Positions 21,657-30,943 are shown, numbered from the stretch's first letter. The stretch is 64,000 nucleotides of DNA from Pseudoxanthomonas wuyuanensis (GCF_900215535.1 NZ_OCND01000005.1:179501-243500); one strand, 5' to 3'. The notes: generated by a model not told the origin, from the sequence alone. A program made the numbers and translations.

Positions 21657-22640
21657 TCATTTCCGTGGCGCTTCCACCTTGGCCAGCAGCGCGTGCAGGG
21701 CATCGTCGGGCGACTGGCCTTCGATCTGCAGTTCCGGCGCCAGCATGATGCGATGGCGCAGCGCCGGCTTGGCGATCTCGCGCACATCGTCGGGGGTGAC
21801 GAAGTCGCGCCCCTGCAGCACCGCCTGCGCACGCGCCGCGCGCACCAGCGCGATGCTGCCGCGCGGGCCGGCGCCGAGCGAAATACCGGGCCACTGACGG
21901 GTGGCGGCGACGATCCTCACCGCGTAGTCGACCACCTGTTCGTCCACCGCGACCGCGGCGGTGCCGCGCAGCATGGCGATGATGTCGCCGGCACCGAGCA
22001 CGCGCCGGACCTGCGACAGATCGAAATCGCCGGCGCTGCGGCCGGTGGTGATGGCATCGACCATGCGCTTTTCGTCGTCCAGCGCCGGGTAGTCGATCAA
22101 CACCTTCAGCAGAAAGCGATCCAGCTGCGCTTCCGGCAACGGGTAGGTGCCTTCCTGTTCCACCGGGTTCTGCGTGGCCAGGGTCATGAACGGCGGCTCC
22201 AGCGCGAACGGCTTGCCTTCGATGGTGACCTGGCCTTCCTGCATCACTTCCAGCAGCGCCGACTGGGTCTTGGCCGGCGCGCGATTGATTTCGTCGGCCA
22301 GCAGCAGATGAGTGAACACCGGGCCGCGGCGGATCTTGAAGCTTTCGGTCTTGGGGTCATAGACGGCGTGGCCGCTGACATCGCTGGGCATCAGGTCGGG
22401 GGTGAACTGCACGCGCGCATAGGTCAGCTCCAGCGCCTGCGCCAGTGCGCGTACCAGCAGCGTCTTGCCCAGTCCCGGCACGCCTTCGATCAGCACATGG
22501 CCGCCGGCCAGCAGCGCTATCAGGATCTGGTCCAGCACTTCCGGCTGGCCGATGAAGGCCTTAGATACTTCCTCGCGTACGGCGGCGGCGCGTTCGGCGA
22601 GCGCTTCGCCGGTCAGCGGAATGGCGGCGGTGTCGTTCAT
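21657..22640 (-). CDS. MoxR-family AAA+ ATPase
   Basis: A 327-residue AAA+ ATPase of the MoxR branch, which assembles or activates partner complexes, often with VWA/DUF58 proteins. Walker A is GVPGLGKT (Lys59) and Walker B is LLADEINRAP. Sensor and arginine-finger segments are visible (FMTLATQNPVEQEGTYPLPEAQLDRF, DFDLSQVRRVLGAGDI). The ATG overlaps the stop of the DUF4350 gene by four bases (ATGA at 22640-22637), showing translational coupling. Confidence 0.95.
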   Translation of the reverse strand: MNDTAAIPLTGEALAERAAAVREEVSKAFIGQPEVLDQILIALLAGGHVLIEGVPGLGKTLLVRALAQALELTYARVQFTPDLMPSDVSGHAVYDPKTESFKIRRGPVFTHLLLADEINRAPAKTQSALLEVMQEGQVTIEGKPFALEPPFMTLATQNPVEQEGTYPLPEAQLDRFLLKVLIDYPALDDEKRMVDAITTGRSAGDFDLSQVRRVLGAGDIIAMLRGTAAVAVDEQVVDYAVRIVAATRQWPGISLGAGPRGSIALVRAARAQAVLQGRDFVTPDDVREIAKPALRHRIMLAPELQIEGQSPDDALHALLAKVEAPRK

Positions 22641-23821
22641 AGTCGGTTTCTCAGTTGAACCAGAGTGGAAATTCGGTCGCGAAACGCGGCCTTGTCGTGC
22701 GAGGACGGAGTCTGCAGCGCGCTGCGCACACTCTCGGCCGGCAGCGACAGGCGCTGCGCGATGGCCGCGATCTGCGGCTCACCGCTCAAAGCGGCGGCCA
22801 CCGGATCGCGGCGGCGCAGGCGCATCAGGAATGCCTGCCGCACCGCCGCGTACAGCATCACCCCGCGACCGTAGCGGAACAGGTGCTCGCCGCTGGCGCG
22901 GACGTGTTCCAGCAACGACCGGCGCTCGCCGGCCGGCGCCGGCAGCTGCGGCCCGAAACGCTGCATGCGCGACCACAGCCACGCCAGCAGCGCCAGCGTC
23001 AACGGCAACCACACCATCCAGCCCTGCACCAGGATCATCCGCAGCAGCGACGGCATCTGCGCGTCATAGACCAGGTGCATGGTGCCCTTGCCGTAGTTGG
23101 GTGCCAGCACCTGCCGCGCCAGCGCGCGATGCGGACCGTCGCGCAACCCGCCCTTGGGCGCGTCCAGGCCGCCATCGGCGAACAGGCCGCCACTGGCTTC
23201 GCTGTTGATCAGGAAATCGAAGTCGGCCAGTACGTCGACATGGCCCTGGCCATGGGCAAGGCGCGCGTAGACATAGCCGGATTTCAGGTCGCCCCAGGCC
23301 AGCTCGGGCTCGACGCCGTCCAAGCGGAAGCGCTGCCCGCGGCAGAATTCGACGTGGTGGTCTTCGCCTTCGACCTGGAACGGCTCGCACTGGCGCGAAC
23401 CGGACATCGGCACGACATCCAGTTGCGCCAACAGTGGCGAGTACGCGTCGTCTCCCCAACGCGCCAAGCCGGGCGTGCGCACCAGCAGATGGCCGCCACT
23501 GTCCACCCATTGCAGCAGGCGGCGAGCCTCCGGCGGTGCCATCGATCGCGGATCGTTGAAGATCAGCAGCGTATCGGCCGGCGTCAACGCGTGGCCGGCC
23601 AGGTTCAGGCGTTGCCGGGATTGCACCGCCACGTCATCGGCCAGCAGCGTCTGCTTCAACGCATACAACGGGTTGTAGCCGGCTTCGCCGCGCGGCGGCA
23701 GATGGATGACCTGATCCACGCGCTGGTAGCGATGCAGGAACCACCACACGCTGGCCGCCACCAGCGCGACCGCCAACACCGCGATGGCGACCGCGCGCAG
23801 CAGGCGCATCGTCCGGCTCAT
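22637..23821 (-). CDS. DUF4350-domain membrane protein of the MoxR operon
   Basis: A 394-residue protein with an N-terminal transmembrane helix (LLRAVAIAVLAVALVAASVWWFLHRY). A DUF4350 domain follows (YNPLYALKQTLLADDVAVQSRQ, ADTLLIFNDPRSMAPPEARRLLQWVDSGGHLLVRTPG), a glutamine-amidotransferase-like fold without obvious catalytic residues. A second membrane helix (ILVQGWMVWLPLTLALLAWLW) and a cytoplasmic helical tail (LLEHVRASGEHLFRYGRG...) come last. The start at 23821 makes an ATGA overlap with the DUF4129 stop; the gene ends in another ATGA overlap with moxR. Function unknown. Confidence 0.88.
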   Translation of the reverse strand: MSRTMRLLRAVAIAVLAVALVAASVWWFLHRYQRVDQVIHLPPRGEAGYNPLYALKQTLLADDVAVQSRQRLNLAGHALTPADTLLIFNDPRSMAPPEARRLLQWVDSGGHLLVRTPGLARWGDDAYSPLLAQLDVVPMSGSRQCEPFQVEGEDHHVEFCRGQRFRLDGVEPELAWGDLKSGYVYARLAHGQGHVDVLADFDFLINSEASGGLFADGGLDAPKGGLRDGPHRALARQVLAPNYGKGTMHLVYDAQMPSLLRMILVQGWMVWLPLTLALLAWLWSRMQRFGPQLPAPAGERRSLLEHVRASGEHLFRYGRGVMLYAAVRQAFLMRLRRRDPVAAALSGEPQIAAIAQRLSLPAESVRSALQTPSSHDKAAFRDRISTLVQLRNRL

Positions 23822-25383
23822 GCTGCCCACCGGTAGCGTTGCTGCAACTCGGCCAGCAGCGTATCGAACTCGTCCTGCCCCGGCAGCCGCTGCGCATACG
23901 CCGCGTACTGCCACACGCGCACCATCCGCGCGAACAGGCTGCGGTCGCCTTCATCGGGCATGCGCCGCGAAGCGCGCAGGCATTGCGCCTCGGTGGCGCC
24001 GGGCGGCAGCACGATGTTGGCGCGGGAGGCCATGGTTTCCACACTGGCGCGGTACAACAGCGCCAACGCATGCCGCGGCCGGCCTTCGACCCACAGCTTG
24101 CGAGCGGCGGTGGCAATGTCGTCGGGCAGCGTCTCGGGAACCTGCAAGGCCTCGGTTTCCACCTGCGCCGGTAGCTCCGCGCGGCGCCTGAGGGTGCCGC
24201 GCATCCACGGCAGCCAGTAGCGCATCGTCGCCAGCAGCAACACGACCAAGACTGCGACCAGCAGCCACAATCCCCACTCGGCAACGAAGGCCAGCAACGC
24301 GGCAGGACCGGACAGCCAGGCCGGCAAGTTGTTGCCTGCAGACGGTTGTTCCTCTTTTTCGTCCTTTGCGCGCTGTTCCCAGACCCGGCGGGTGCGCTTG
24401 CCGTCCAGCAACGGATCCCGATAGGCGCGGTCGGCCGCTTCGCGGAAGCGGCGGTCGTCGACCCGCTGCTCGCCGAACACGATCGGCAGGGTCGGCGGCG
24501 TCCCGGGCTTTTCCACCTGCCCGGCCGGCTGCTGCGGTGGCGCGGCCGAACGCTCCTGCGCCTGCGCCAGCGGTGCCCATGGGATTTCCGCCAGCAACAA
24601 CAGCGCCAGCAGCGGAGCGCCCGCCGCCAGCAGCCGCTTGCGCAGCTTGCGGAAGGCGATTTCCACGTCCCAGGCTTCGATCTGGGTGCGGCGGTTGAGG
24701 TAGAGCCCGAAGCCGGCGCCGACGAAGAACGGTTCGATCAGGCTGGTCGCCAGCCACAGCAAGGCGTTGCGGCCGATCTGCGCCCACGCCGGCGGCTGTT
24801 CGCTGACCAGCGCCCAGGCTGCGCGCGCGGTTTCCGGCAGGTAGTCCAGCGGCACGAACAGGAACACCGCCATCGCGCAGGCCAGCACCAGCGCGCCCTC
24901 GAAGTGCAGGCACACCAGCGTCAGCAGCGCGGCATTGCCATAGACTGCGCCGCCCAGCACGCTGCGGCGTTCGCCCAGCCGCGCGCCGCCCACGCCCTCC
25001 AGCAGATCGATCGGCAGGTACAGCGAACGCGCCGGGCCAAAACGGCGCCAGCTCAGGTAGTGCAGCATCGGCTTCCAGCCCCAGCGCCATTGCGCGATCA
25101 GCGTTTCCTTCGGCGCCGGCGTCGCGCCGAACACCGCGCGCGAGATCACGAACAACGGTATCCGGTCGAACACCGGCTTCAGCCACCACATCAGCAGCGC
25201 CGCCAGCCAGATCTGCCCTATCGCCCATGCCGCGGCGTTGAGCAGCGCGAACGCCGGCAGGGTCAACAGCCACCATGGCTTCCAGATGGCGGCGGCATGC
25301 CGTCGCACCAACGCCATGCCCAGTTCCATCGCCTCCCACGACGAGCGCGCGCGCAGGCGCACGGTCAACAGATCAAGGCGCAT
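23818..25383 (-). CDS. DUF4129-domain multi-pass membrane protein
   Basis: A 521-residue protein. The N-terminal half has about six transmembrane segments (WWLLTLPAFALLNAAAWAIGQIWLAALLMWW; GALVLACAMAVFLFVPLDYL). A Pro/Gln-rich periplasmic linker follows at about residues 280-350, then one more helix (FVAEWGLWLLVAVLVVLLLATM). The cytoplasmic DUF4129 domain ends the protein (AARKLWVEGRPRHALALLYRASVETM...YAAYAQRLPGQDEFDTLL). DUF4129 commonly sits next to MoxR/DUF58 and transglutaminase genes; its role is unknown. The ATG at 25383 (MRLDLLTVRLRAR) lies inside the end of the SpoIIM-like gene. Confidence 0.85.
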   Translation of the reverse strand: MRLDLLTVRLRARSSWEAMELGMALVRRHAAAIWKPWWLLTLPAFALLNAAAWAIGQIWLAALLMWWLKPVFDRIPLFVISRAVFGATPAPKETLIAQWRWGWKPMLHYLSWRRFGPARSLYLPIDLLEGVGGARLGERRSVLGGAVYGNAALLTLVCLHFEGALVLACAMAVFLFVPLDYLPETARAAWALVSEQPPAWAQIGRNALLWLATSLIEPFFVGAGFGLYLNRRTQIEAWDVEIAFRKLRKRLLAAGAPLLALLLLAEIPWAPLAQAQERSAAPPQQPAGQVEKPGTPPTLPIVFGEQRVDDRRFREAADRAYRDPLLDGKRTRRVWEQRAKDEKEEQPSAGNNLPAWLSGPAALLAFVAEWGLWLLVAVLVVLLLATMRYWLPWMRGTLRRRAELPAQVETEALQVPETLPDDIATAARKLWVEGRPRHALALLYRASVETMASRANIVLPPGATEAQCLRASRRMPDEGDRSLFARMVRVWQYAAYAQRLPGQDEFDTLLAELQQRYRWAA

Positions 25384-26371
25384 CGACGCCTCCGCGGCCA
25401 CCGCGCCACAGCCACGCCAGCACCAGCGCCCACAGCACGCCCGATACGCTGTACTTGATCGCTGCAGGAACCGATTGGGTCGAGGACCAGAACGCTTCGA
25501 TGAAGGCGGCGATGAAGAACATCACCGCCGCGCCCAGGCAGATCCTGGCGCCCTTGCTGCCGGCATACACCAGCGCGTCGATGCGCCGCCTGCGACCCGG
25601 CGCGATCAGATTGAAGCCAAGCCGCAGGCCGGCGCCGCCGGTCAAGACGATGGCGGTCAGTTCGAACGGCGCATGGCCGGCGATGAAGCGCCACATCGGA
25701 TCGCCGGAACCGATCTGCTGCAGATGCCCCAGCGTGGCGCCGATGCCAACGCCGTTGAAGATCAGCACGTAGACCGTGCCCACGCAGGCCAGCAGGCCGC
25801 TGGCGAACGTGCGCAGGCCGATGCTGGTGTTGTTCATGATGTAGTGGCCGAACATCTGCCAGTCGCTGCCGCTTTCGCGGCCCAGCTTGGAATGCGACGC
25901 GGCCGGATCGAAGCTGCGCTCGGCCTGGACGATGTGCTCGGGCGCCATGATGCCGTGGATCAGTTCGGGAAAGTACTGCAGCAGCGCGAATATCGTCAGC
26001 AGCGGCACCGCGAACAATGCCGTGGCCGCCCACATGCAGCGCGCCTCGCTGCGCACCAGCTGCGGGAAATCGGCCAGCAGGAATTCGGCCGCCCGCCGCC
26101 AGCGCGGCGCCGGCGTGCGGTACAGCAGGTTATGGCCGCGCTGCATCAGTTGTTGCAGGCGGTCGGTGACCGCCGGGCTGTAGCCGCGGCTGCGCGCCAG
26201 CGCCAGTTGCTGGCACAGCCGCCGGTAGCGCGTCGGCACGTCCTCGTCGCTGAGCGCGCCGCTGTTGCGTTCGCGGCGCGCAGCCCTGGCGTTGCCGCCG
26301 CGGGTTTCCAGCCAATGCTCGAACGCCTGCCATTCGCCCTGATAGCGGGCCAGGAACTGTTCCTGCCTCAT
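25373..26371 (-). CDS. SpoIIM-family membrane protein
   Basis: A 332-residue member of the stage II sporulation protein M family in a non-sporulating lineage. In Bacillus SpoIIM helps peptidoglycan hydrolysis during engulfment; in MoxR operons its role is unknown. An N-terminal helical region ([21 protein letters not shown]) is followed by several membrane segments. These include MWAATALFAVPLLTIFALLQYFPELI, FASGLLACVGTVYVLIFNGVGIGATLGHL and the family-typical HAPFELTAIVLTGGAGLRLGFNL. ATGA overlap with the RDD gene fixes the start at 26371. Confidence 0.9.
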   Translation of the reverse strand: MRQEQFLARYQGEWQAFEHWLETRGGNARAARRERNSGALSDEDVPTRYRRLCQQLALARSRGYSPAVTDRLQQLMQRGHNLLYRTPAPRWRRAAEFLLADFPQLVRSEARCMWAATALFAVPLLTIFALLQYFPELIHGIMAPEHIVQAERSFDPAASHSKLGRESGSDWQMFGHYIMNNTSIGLRTFASGLLACVGTVYVLIFNGVGIGATLGHLQQIGSGDPMWRFIAGHAPFELTAIVLTGGAGLRLGFNLIAPGRRRRIDALVYAGSKGARICLGAAVMFFIAAFIEAFWSSTQSVPAAIKYSVSGVLWALVLAWLWRGGRGGVDAP

Positions 26372-27048
26372 CGCCGCCCCAGCAACCAGTTGGCCATGCC
26401 GTACAAGCGCAACACGCCGGTCTGTCCGTGCGCCTGCGTCAGCGGCTCGGCAATGTCGGCCAGTTCGGCCTGGCGTGCCGGGGTCAGCAGCGGCGCGCGT
26501 TCGCCGAAAGCCACCACCGCGGCCTGCTCTTCCGGCTGCAGCGCCACCGACGGCGCCAGCACCGCATTGACCGGCGCGTTGGCGGCATCGCGATGCGACT
26601 CGACATGCACGACCAGCGTACCGGCCACCATGTCGCCCAGGCGGCGGCCATGCGGATCGATCAGGCTGGCCGCCAGTCCGGCCGCATAGCCGAACGGCAG
26701 CATGTCGACCGTACGCAACAGGTTGCGGGTGATCGCCGCCAGCCAGCCCACCGGGGCGCCGTCGGCAGCGACCACGCGCAGGCCCAGCGCCTTCTTGCCG
26801 ACGGTCTGACCGTTCCACAACGCTTCCAGCACGATCGGATAGGCCCAGAAAATCAGGAACAGCGCGATCAGATGGATGCCCTGCCCGATCCGCCCCAGCA
26901 TGGCCAGGATCATTGCCAGGATCACCAGCACGCCGAGCCGGATCGCCAGATCCAGCGCCCAGGCGATCGCCCGCGGCACCGGCCCGGCGGCGGGCAGGTG
27001 CAGGGCCACGCCCTCGGGCGTGATTACTTCGCGGTAGGTGTCCAGCAT
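26368..27048 (-). CDS. RDD-family membrane protein, first gene of the MoxR operon
   Basis: A 226-residue protein with an RDD domain: [30 protein letters not shown] has the Arg...Asp...Asp-like signature, followed by [22 protein letters not shown] and [19 protein letters not shown]. Three membrane helices and a soluble C-terminal tail are predicted. RDD proteins are small transporters or accessory membrane proteins of unclear function. ATG 27048 gives the usual [13 protein letters not shown] start. An in-frame GTG at 27066 has a better ribosome site (GGGAG nine bases before it) and could add six residues. Confidence 0.88.
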   Translation of the reverse strand: MLDTYREVITPEGVALHLPAAGPVPRAIAWALDLAIRLGVLVILAMILAMLGRIGQGIHLIALFLIFWAYPIVLEALWNGQTVGKKALGLRVVAADGAPVGWLAAITRNLLRTVDMLPFGYAAGLAASLIDPHGRRLGDMVAGTLVVHVESHRDAANAPVNAVLAPSVALQPEEQAAVVAFGERAPLLTPARQAELADIAEPLTQAHGQTGVLRLYGMANWLLGRR

Positions 27049-27218
27049 CGTACGGTCATCCGGCACGGAGCAGCTCTCCCGCCGACCGATCTGGTATTGA
27101 GCGGCATCCTGGCCGGACGCCCGCAGTGCGCGGCGGCATTCCTTGTTGTCCTTGTCTCCCGAGCGACGACTTTAACGGCCAATCCGGTCCTTGCCCAGCC
27201 CGCTACACTGGGCGCGCC

Positions 27219-27488
27219 ATGCCATCCACGCCCTTTCCCTGCCGCGGCGGCTGCGGCGCCTGTTGCACGGCGCCGTCGATCGCTTCGCCCATCCCTGGCA
27301 TGCCGCAGGGCAAGCCGGCCGGCGTGCCCTGCGTGCAACTGGACGCCGGCTATCGCTGCAAGCTGTTCGGCCGGCCCGAGCGGCCGGCGTTCTGCGCATC
27401 GCTCAAACCGGGCGCGGAGATGTGCGGGAGCAGCCGCGGCGAAGCGATGGCGTTCCTGGCGGCGCTGGAAGCAGCGACAACGCCATGA
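27219..27488 (+). CDS. YkgJ-family cysteine-cluster protein
   Basis: An 89-residue protein with eight cysteines, C8-x3-C12-x2-CC (15,16), then Cys38, Cys47, Cys59 and Cys69. This is the YkgJ/zinc- or iron-chelating domain pattern ([10 protein letters not shown]...[15 protein letters not shown]...[10 protein letters not shown]). Its function is unknown; it probably binds a metal or an Fe-S centre in the cytosol. The ATG at 27219 starts immediately before the first cluster; an upstream in-frame ATG at 27126 adds unrelated sequence. It is divergent from the MoxR operon and convergent with the carbonic anhydrase-like gene. Confidence 0.85.
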   Translation: MPSTPFPCRGGCGACCTAPSIASPIPGMPQGKPAGVPCVQLDAGYRCKLFGRPERPAFCASLKPGAEMCGSSRGEAMAFLAALEAATTP

Positions 27489-27525
27489 ATGCCCGCCGTT
27501 TGCATTGGGACGGATGCGCCGGCGC

Positions 27526-28068
27526 CTATTCCGCTTCGCCGGTCAGATAGCGGTCCTTCAGCCGCACGTAATGGGCGGACGAATAATGCAGGCTCTCGAT
27601 TTCCTTGTCGCTGAGCTTGCGGGCAAAGCGCGCCGGGTTGCCCAGCCACAGTTCCGCTTCGCCGACGGTCTTGCCCGGCCCGACGACCGCGCCGGCGCCG
27701 ACGAAGCCGTATTTCTTCACCGTGGCGCCGTCCAGGATGCAGGCGCCCATGCCGATCAGGCACAGGTCCTCAATGGTGCAGGCGTGGATGATGGTGCCAT
27801 GGCCGATGGTGACATCGGCGCCGATCAGGGTCGGGTGGCCGGCCTGGTTGTAGGGGCTGTGATGGCTGACGTGGATGATGGTGCCGTCCTGCACGTTGGT
27901 GCGCGCGCCGATGCGGATGTAGTTGACGTCGCCGCGGATGATGGTGCCGGGCCAGACCGACACGTCCTGGGCCAGTTCGACATCGCCGATCACGGTGGCG
28001 GCCGGGTCCACGTAGACGCGCGGGCCAAGGACGGGAAAGCGGTCAAGATAGGGGCGGATAGCGGTCAT
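27526..28068 (-). CDS. Gamma-class carbonic anhydrase family protein
   Basis: A 180-residue left-handed beta-helix protein of the gamma-carbonic anhydrase/YrdA/PaaY group. The hexapeptide rungs read VIGDVELAQDVSVWPGTIIRGDVNYIRIGARTNVQDG. Metal-binding histidines occur in IHVSHHSPY and GHGTIIHACTIED. Members hydrate CO2 or act as thioesterases; activity cannot be predicted from sequence. It is divergent from the aldehyde dehydrogenase gene with 50 bases between start codons. Confidence 0.93.
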   Translation of the reverse strand: MTAIRPYLDRFPVLGPRVYVDPAATVIGDVELAQDVSVWPGTIIRGDVNYIRIGARTNVQDGTIIHVSHHSPYNQAGHPTLIGADVTIGHGTIIHACTIEDLCLIGMGACILDGATVKKYGFVGAGAVVGPGKTVGEAELWLGNPARFARKLSDKEIESLHYSSAHYVRLKDRYLTGEAE

Positions 28069-28118
28069 CCTGCGATTGTAGCGGGCAGGCGCCGGCGGGC
28101 CGGACTAAACTCCGGCGT

Positions 28119-29528
28119 ATGGACACCTTCTCCGACACGCCGACCGCCGAACTGGCCCCGACCTTGCAGCGGCTGCGCGAGGCCTGGCAGACCCGGCGCC
28201 CCGACTACCGCCAGCGTCGCGACGATCTGCAGCGGCTGCGCGCTGCGCTGAAACGCCGGCTGGCGGAAATGGCCGACACGGTGGCCACCGACTTCGGCCA
28301 CCGTTCGCGCCACGAGACGCTGATTGCCGACGGCATGACCGTGCTCAACGAGATCGATCACCTGGCCCGCCACCTGCGCGGCTGGATGAAGCCGCGCCGG
28401 GTCGGCGTGGGCTGGCGCTTCTGGCCGGCGCGGGCGGAAGTGCGCGCCGAACCGGTGGGCGTGATCGGGGTGATTTCGCCGTGGAACTATCCGGTCAATC
28501 TGGCGCTGATTCCGCTGGCCACCGCCATCGCCGCCGGCAACCACGTCTATCTGAAACCCTCCGAACACACGCCGCGCACCACCGGGTTCCTGCGCAGCCT
28601 GCTGGCCGAAGTATTCCCGGACGAACGCGTCGCCGTGGCCGCCGGCGGCGCGGACATCGCCGGCGCATTCGCCGCACTGCCGTTCGATCACCTGGTATTT
28701 ACCGGCTCCACTGCGGTCGGCCGCAAGGTGATGGCCGCCGCCGCACCCAACCTGACCCCGCTGACGCTGGAACTGGGCGGCAAGTCGCCGGCCATCGTTT
28801 GCGACGACTACCCGCTCGAACAGGCCGCATCGCGGCTGGCCACCGGCAAATGGTTCAACGGCGGGCAGACCTGCATCGCCCCGGACTATGTGCTGGTTTC
28901 GGCGGCGCGCCGCGATGCGCTGGTGCAGGCGCTGCGCCGCCAGGTGCAGGCGCGCTACGGTTCGCCGCAGGCGGCCGTCGACTACACCCGCATCATCAAC
29001 GACAGCCAGTACGCGCGCCTGCAAGGCTATCTGGACGACGCCCGCGGACGCGGCCTGGACGTGATCGCATTGTCCGAACGGCACGACCCGCAACAGCGCC
29101 TGTTCGCCCCGCATCTGGTGCTGGACCCGGGCGATGACGCCAAGGCGATGCAGGACGAAATCTTCGGCCCGATCCTGCCGATACGCTCGGTGGAGTCGCT
29201 GGATGAAGCAATCGCGTATATCAATGCGCACGACCGGCCGCTAGCGCTGTACCCCTTCAGCCACGACCGCCAGAACGTCGAGAAAATCCTGCACAGCACG
29301 CTGGCCGGCGGCGTCACCGTCAACGACACCGTGCTGCATTTCGGCATCAACAATCTGCCGTTCGGCGGCATCGGCCCCAGCGGCATGGGCGCCTACCACG
29401 GCCGTGCCGGTTTCGATGCGATGAGCAAGGCGCTGCCGATCCTGTGGCAATCGCGCCGTGCCGGCAGCGACCTGCTCAAGCCCCCCTACGCCAAGGTCCA
29501 GCGCTTCATCGATTTCATCATCCGCTAA
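28119..29528 (+). CDS. calB: Coniferyl aldehyde dehydrogenase
   Basis: An NAD(P)-dependent aldehyde dehydrogenase of 469 residues, closest in pattern to CalB, which oxidises coniferyl aldehyde to ferulate in lignin-derived aromatic breakdown. It carries the oxyanion Asn (SPWNYPVNLAL), catalytic Glu218 (LELGGKSPAIV) and catalytic Cys252 (GGQTCIAPDYV). Also present are EIFGPILPI and the C-terminal NDTVLHFGINNLPFGGIGPSGMGAYHG. The C-terminal segment suggests membrane or hydrophobic association (LLKPPYAKVQRFIDFIIR), as in fatty-aldehyde dehydrogenases, which remain an alternative. No clear ribosome site precedes the ATG. Confidence 0.88.
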   Translation: MDTFSDTPTAELAPTLQRLREAWQTRRPDYRQRRDDLQRLRAALKRRLAEMADTVATDFGHRSRHETLIADGMTVLNEIDHLARHLRGWMKPRRVGVGWRFWPARAEVRAEPVGVIGVISPWNYPVNLALIPLATAIAAGNHVYLKPSEHTPRTTGFLRSLLAEVFPDERVAVAAGGADIAGAFAALPFDHLVFTGSTAVGRKVMAAAAPNLTPLTLELGGKSPAIVCDDYPLEQAASRLATGKWFNGGQTCIAPDYVLVSAARRDALVQALRRQVQARYGSPQAAVDYTRIINDSQYARLQGYLDDARGRGLDVIALSERHDPQQRLFAPHLVLDPGDDAKAMQDEIFGPILPIRSVESLDEAIAYINAHDRPLALYPFSHDRQNVEKILHSTLAGGVTVNDTVLHFGINNLPFGGIGPSGMGAYHGRAGFDAMSKALPILWQSRRAGSDLLKPPYAKVQRFIDFIIR

Positions 29529-29539
29529 GCTATTCCTGC

Positions 29540-29580
29540 TGTGGGGCGACATCCGTCGCGACTCACATCGCTCCCACAGG
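29540..29580. repeat. Short REP-like hairpin before xth
   Basis: TGTGGGGCGACATCC and the facing CGCTCCCACAGG with an inner GTCGCGAC palindrome form a compact 41-base copy of the family. Its right end (ACAGGAAC) supplies the ribosome-site-like purines ahead of the exonuclease start at 29590. Confidence 0.6.
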
Positions 29581-29589
29581 AACAGGCCC

Positions 29590-30360
29590 ATGAAAATCGC
29601 CAGCTGGAACGTCAACTCGCTCAACGTGCGGCTGCCGCACCTGGAACAGTGGCTGCAGGCGTTTGCGCCGGACATCGTCGGCATCCAGGAAACCAAGCTG
29701 GAGGATCACCGCTTCCCCGATTCGGCGCTGGCCGGGCTGGGTTACCGCAGCGTGTTCGCCGGGCAGAAGACCTACAACGGCGTGGCGATCCTGTCGCGCG
29801 AGAGCGCCACCGATGTGCAGATCGGCATTCCCGGTTTCGAGGACGAACAAAAGCGCGTCATCGCCGCCACCGTCGGCGATCTGCGCATCGTCAACCTGTA
29901 CGTGGTCAACGGCCAGGACGTGGGCACCGACAAGTACGCCTACAAGCTGCGCTGGCTGGACGCGGTGCACGGCTGGCTGGCGCAGGAGCTGGCGGCGCAT
30001 CCGAACCTAGTCGTACTGGGCGATTTCAATATCGCTCCGGACGAACGCGACGTCTACGACCCCAAGGTCTGGAACGACGGCCACATCCTCACCTCCACCG
30101 CCGAACGCGACGCGTTGAAGCGGCTGTACGCGCTGGGGCTGCACGATGCCTACCGGCTGCACAGCGACGAAGCCGGCATCTTCAGCTGGTGGGATTACCG
30201 GATGGGCGGGCTGCGCCGCAACCTGGGCCTGCGCATCGACCTGACCCTGGTGTCGGACGCGCTGCGCGCCAGCGCCAGCGCCTCCGGCATCGACCGCGAA
30301 CCGCGTACCTGGGACCGTCCCAGCGATCACGCGCCGGCCTGGGTGCAGTTGGACGCCTAG
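29590..30360 (+). CDS. xth: Exodeoxyribonuclease III
   Basis: A 256-residue AP endonuclease/3'-5' exonuclease of the ExoIII (XthA/ExoA) family for base-excision repair. Active-site motifs are ASWNVNSLNVR, GIQETKLED (metal-binding Glu), NLYVVNGQDVGTDKYAYKLRWL, VVLGDFNIAPDERDVYDP (Asp/Asn), SWWDYRMGGLRRNLGLRIDLTLVS and the terminal RPSDHAPAWVQL (catalytic Asp-His). The start MKIASWNVNSL is unambiguous. A rho-independent-style hairpin follows 40 bases after the stop. Confidence 0.96.
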   Translation: MKIASWNVNSLNVRLPHLEQWLQAFAPDIVGIQETKLEDHRFPDSALAGLGYRSVFAGQKTYNGVAILSRESATDVQIGIPGFEDEQKRVIAATVGDLRIVNLYVVNGQDVGTDKYAYKLRWLDAVHGWLAQELAAHPNLVVLGDFNIAPDERDVYDPKVWNDGHILTSTAERDALKRLYALGLHDAYRLHSDEAGIFSWWDYRMGGLRRNLGLRIDLTLVSDALRASASASGIDREPRTWDRPSDHAPAWVQLDA

Positions 30361-30401
30361 CGGACGCCGGCCAAGGTGTCCGTTGCCCAGGACCGAATAA
30401 A

Positions 30402-30428
30402 CAAAGGCCCGGATAAACCGGGCCTTTG
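30402..30428. terminator. Hairpin between xth and the GlsB-like gene
   Basis: An 11-bp perfect stem (CAAAGGCCCGG/CCGGGCCTTTG) with an ATAAA loop ends in TTTG on the plus strand and has an A-run on the other. It can serve both convergent genes. Confidence 0.7.
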
Positions 30429-30485
30429 CGATGCCACGAACCTTGGGTGCGTCTTAAAACGCGCACGCGGCCGCAGCGAAACGGT

Positions 30486-30743
30486 TCAGCGCGCTCTTCC
30501 GCGCGTAAACAGGTTGACGATCAGCAGCAGTACGACCGCACCGATGAAGGCGGTAATCAGAAATCCGACCCATCCGCCTCCCAGTCCCAGTCCCAGCGTT
30601 GGCAGCAGCCAGCCGCCCAGAAACCCGCCGATAATGCCGACCACCACGTTCAGGATGATGCCCTGCGAGCTATCGCGCTTCATCACGATGCTCGCCAACC
30701 AGCCTGCAATGCCGCCGACAATCAGATAGATGAGAAAGTTCAT
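30486..30743 (-). CDS. GlsB/YeaQ/YmgE-family stress-response membrane protein
   Basis: An 85-residue protein with three transmembrane helices and the Gly-rich family pattern: FLIYLIVGGIAGWLASIVMKRDSSQGIILNVVVGIIGGFLGGWLLP then GGGWVGFLITAFIGAVVLLLIVNLF. Members are commonly induced by general stress and stationary phase; the biochemical role is unknown. GGAG lies ten bases before the ATG at 30743. The following 200 bases upstream to the next gene hold no ORF. Confidence 0.92.
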   Translation of the reverse strand: MNFLIYLIVGGIAGWLASIVMKRDSSQGIILNVVVGIIGGFLGGWLLPTLGLGLGGGWVGFLITAFIGAVVLLLIVNLFTRGRAR

Positions 30744-30943
30744 GCTTCTTGTCTCCTTCCTGTGTGGACACCTGGCCCCGTCGTTCGCCTGGAGCATGCC
30801 TGGATTAAGCTGTTGCCTGTGTGAAACGTCCGTCAACGCATTGTGGGGCGCCATCCGTGCGGTTGCAGTGATAGCGCGAAACGGCGGCGAATGCACGCCG
30901 CTTCGCACCAGTCCGATGGACGGCGCGCCCCTTACCCCGCCGC

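Noticed and set aside
26368-27066. GTG start at 27066 for the RDD protein
   Set aside because: Not excluded: its ribosome site is better. ATG 27048 was kept because the resulting N-terminus fits the family as I recall it.
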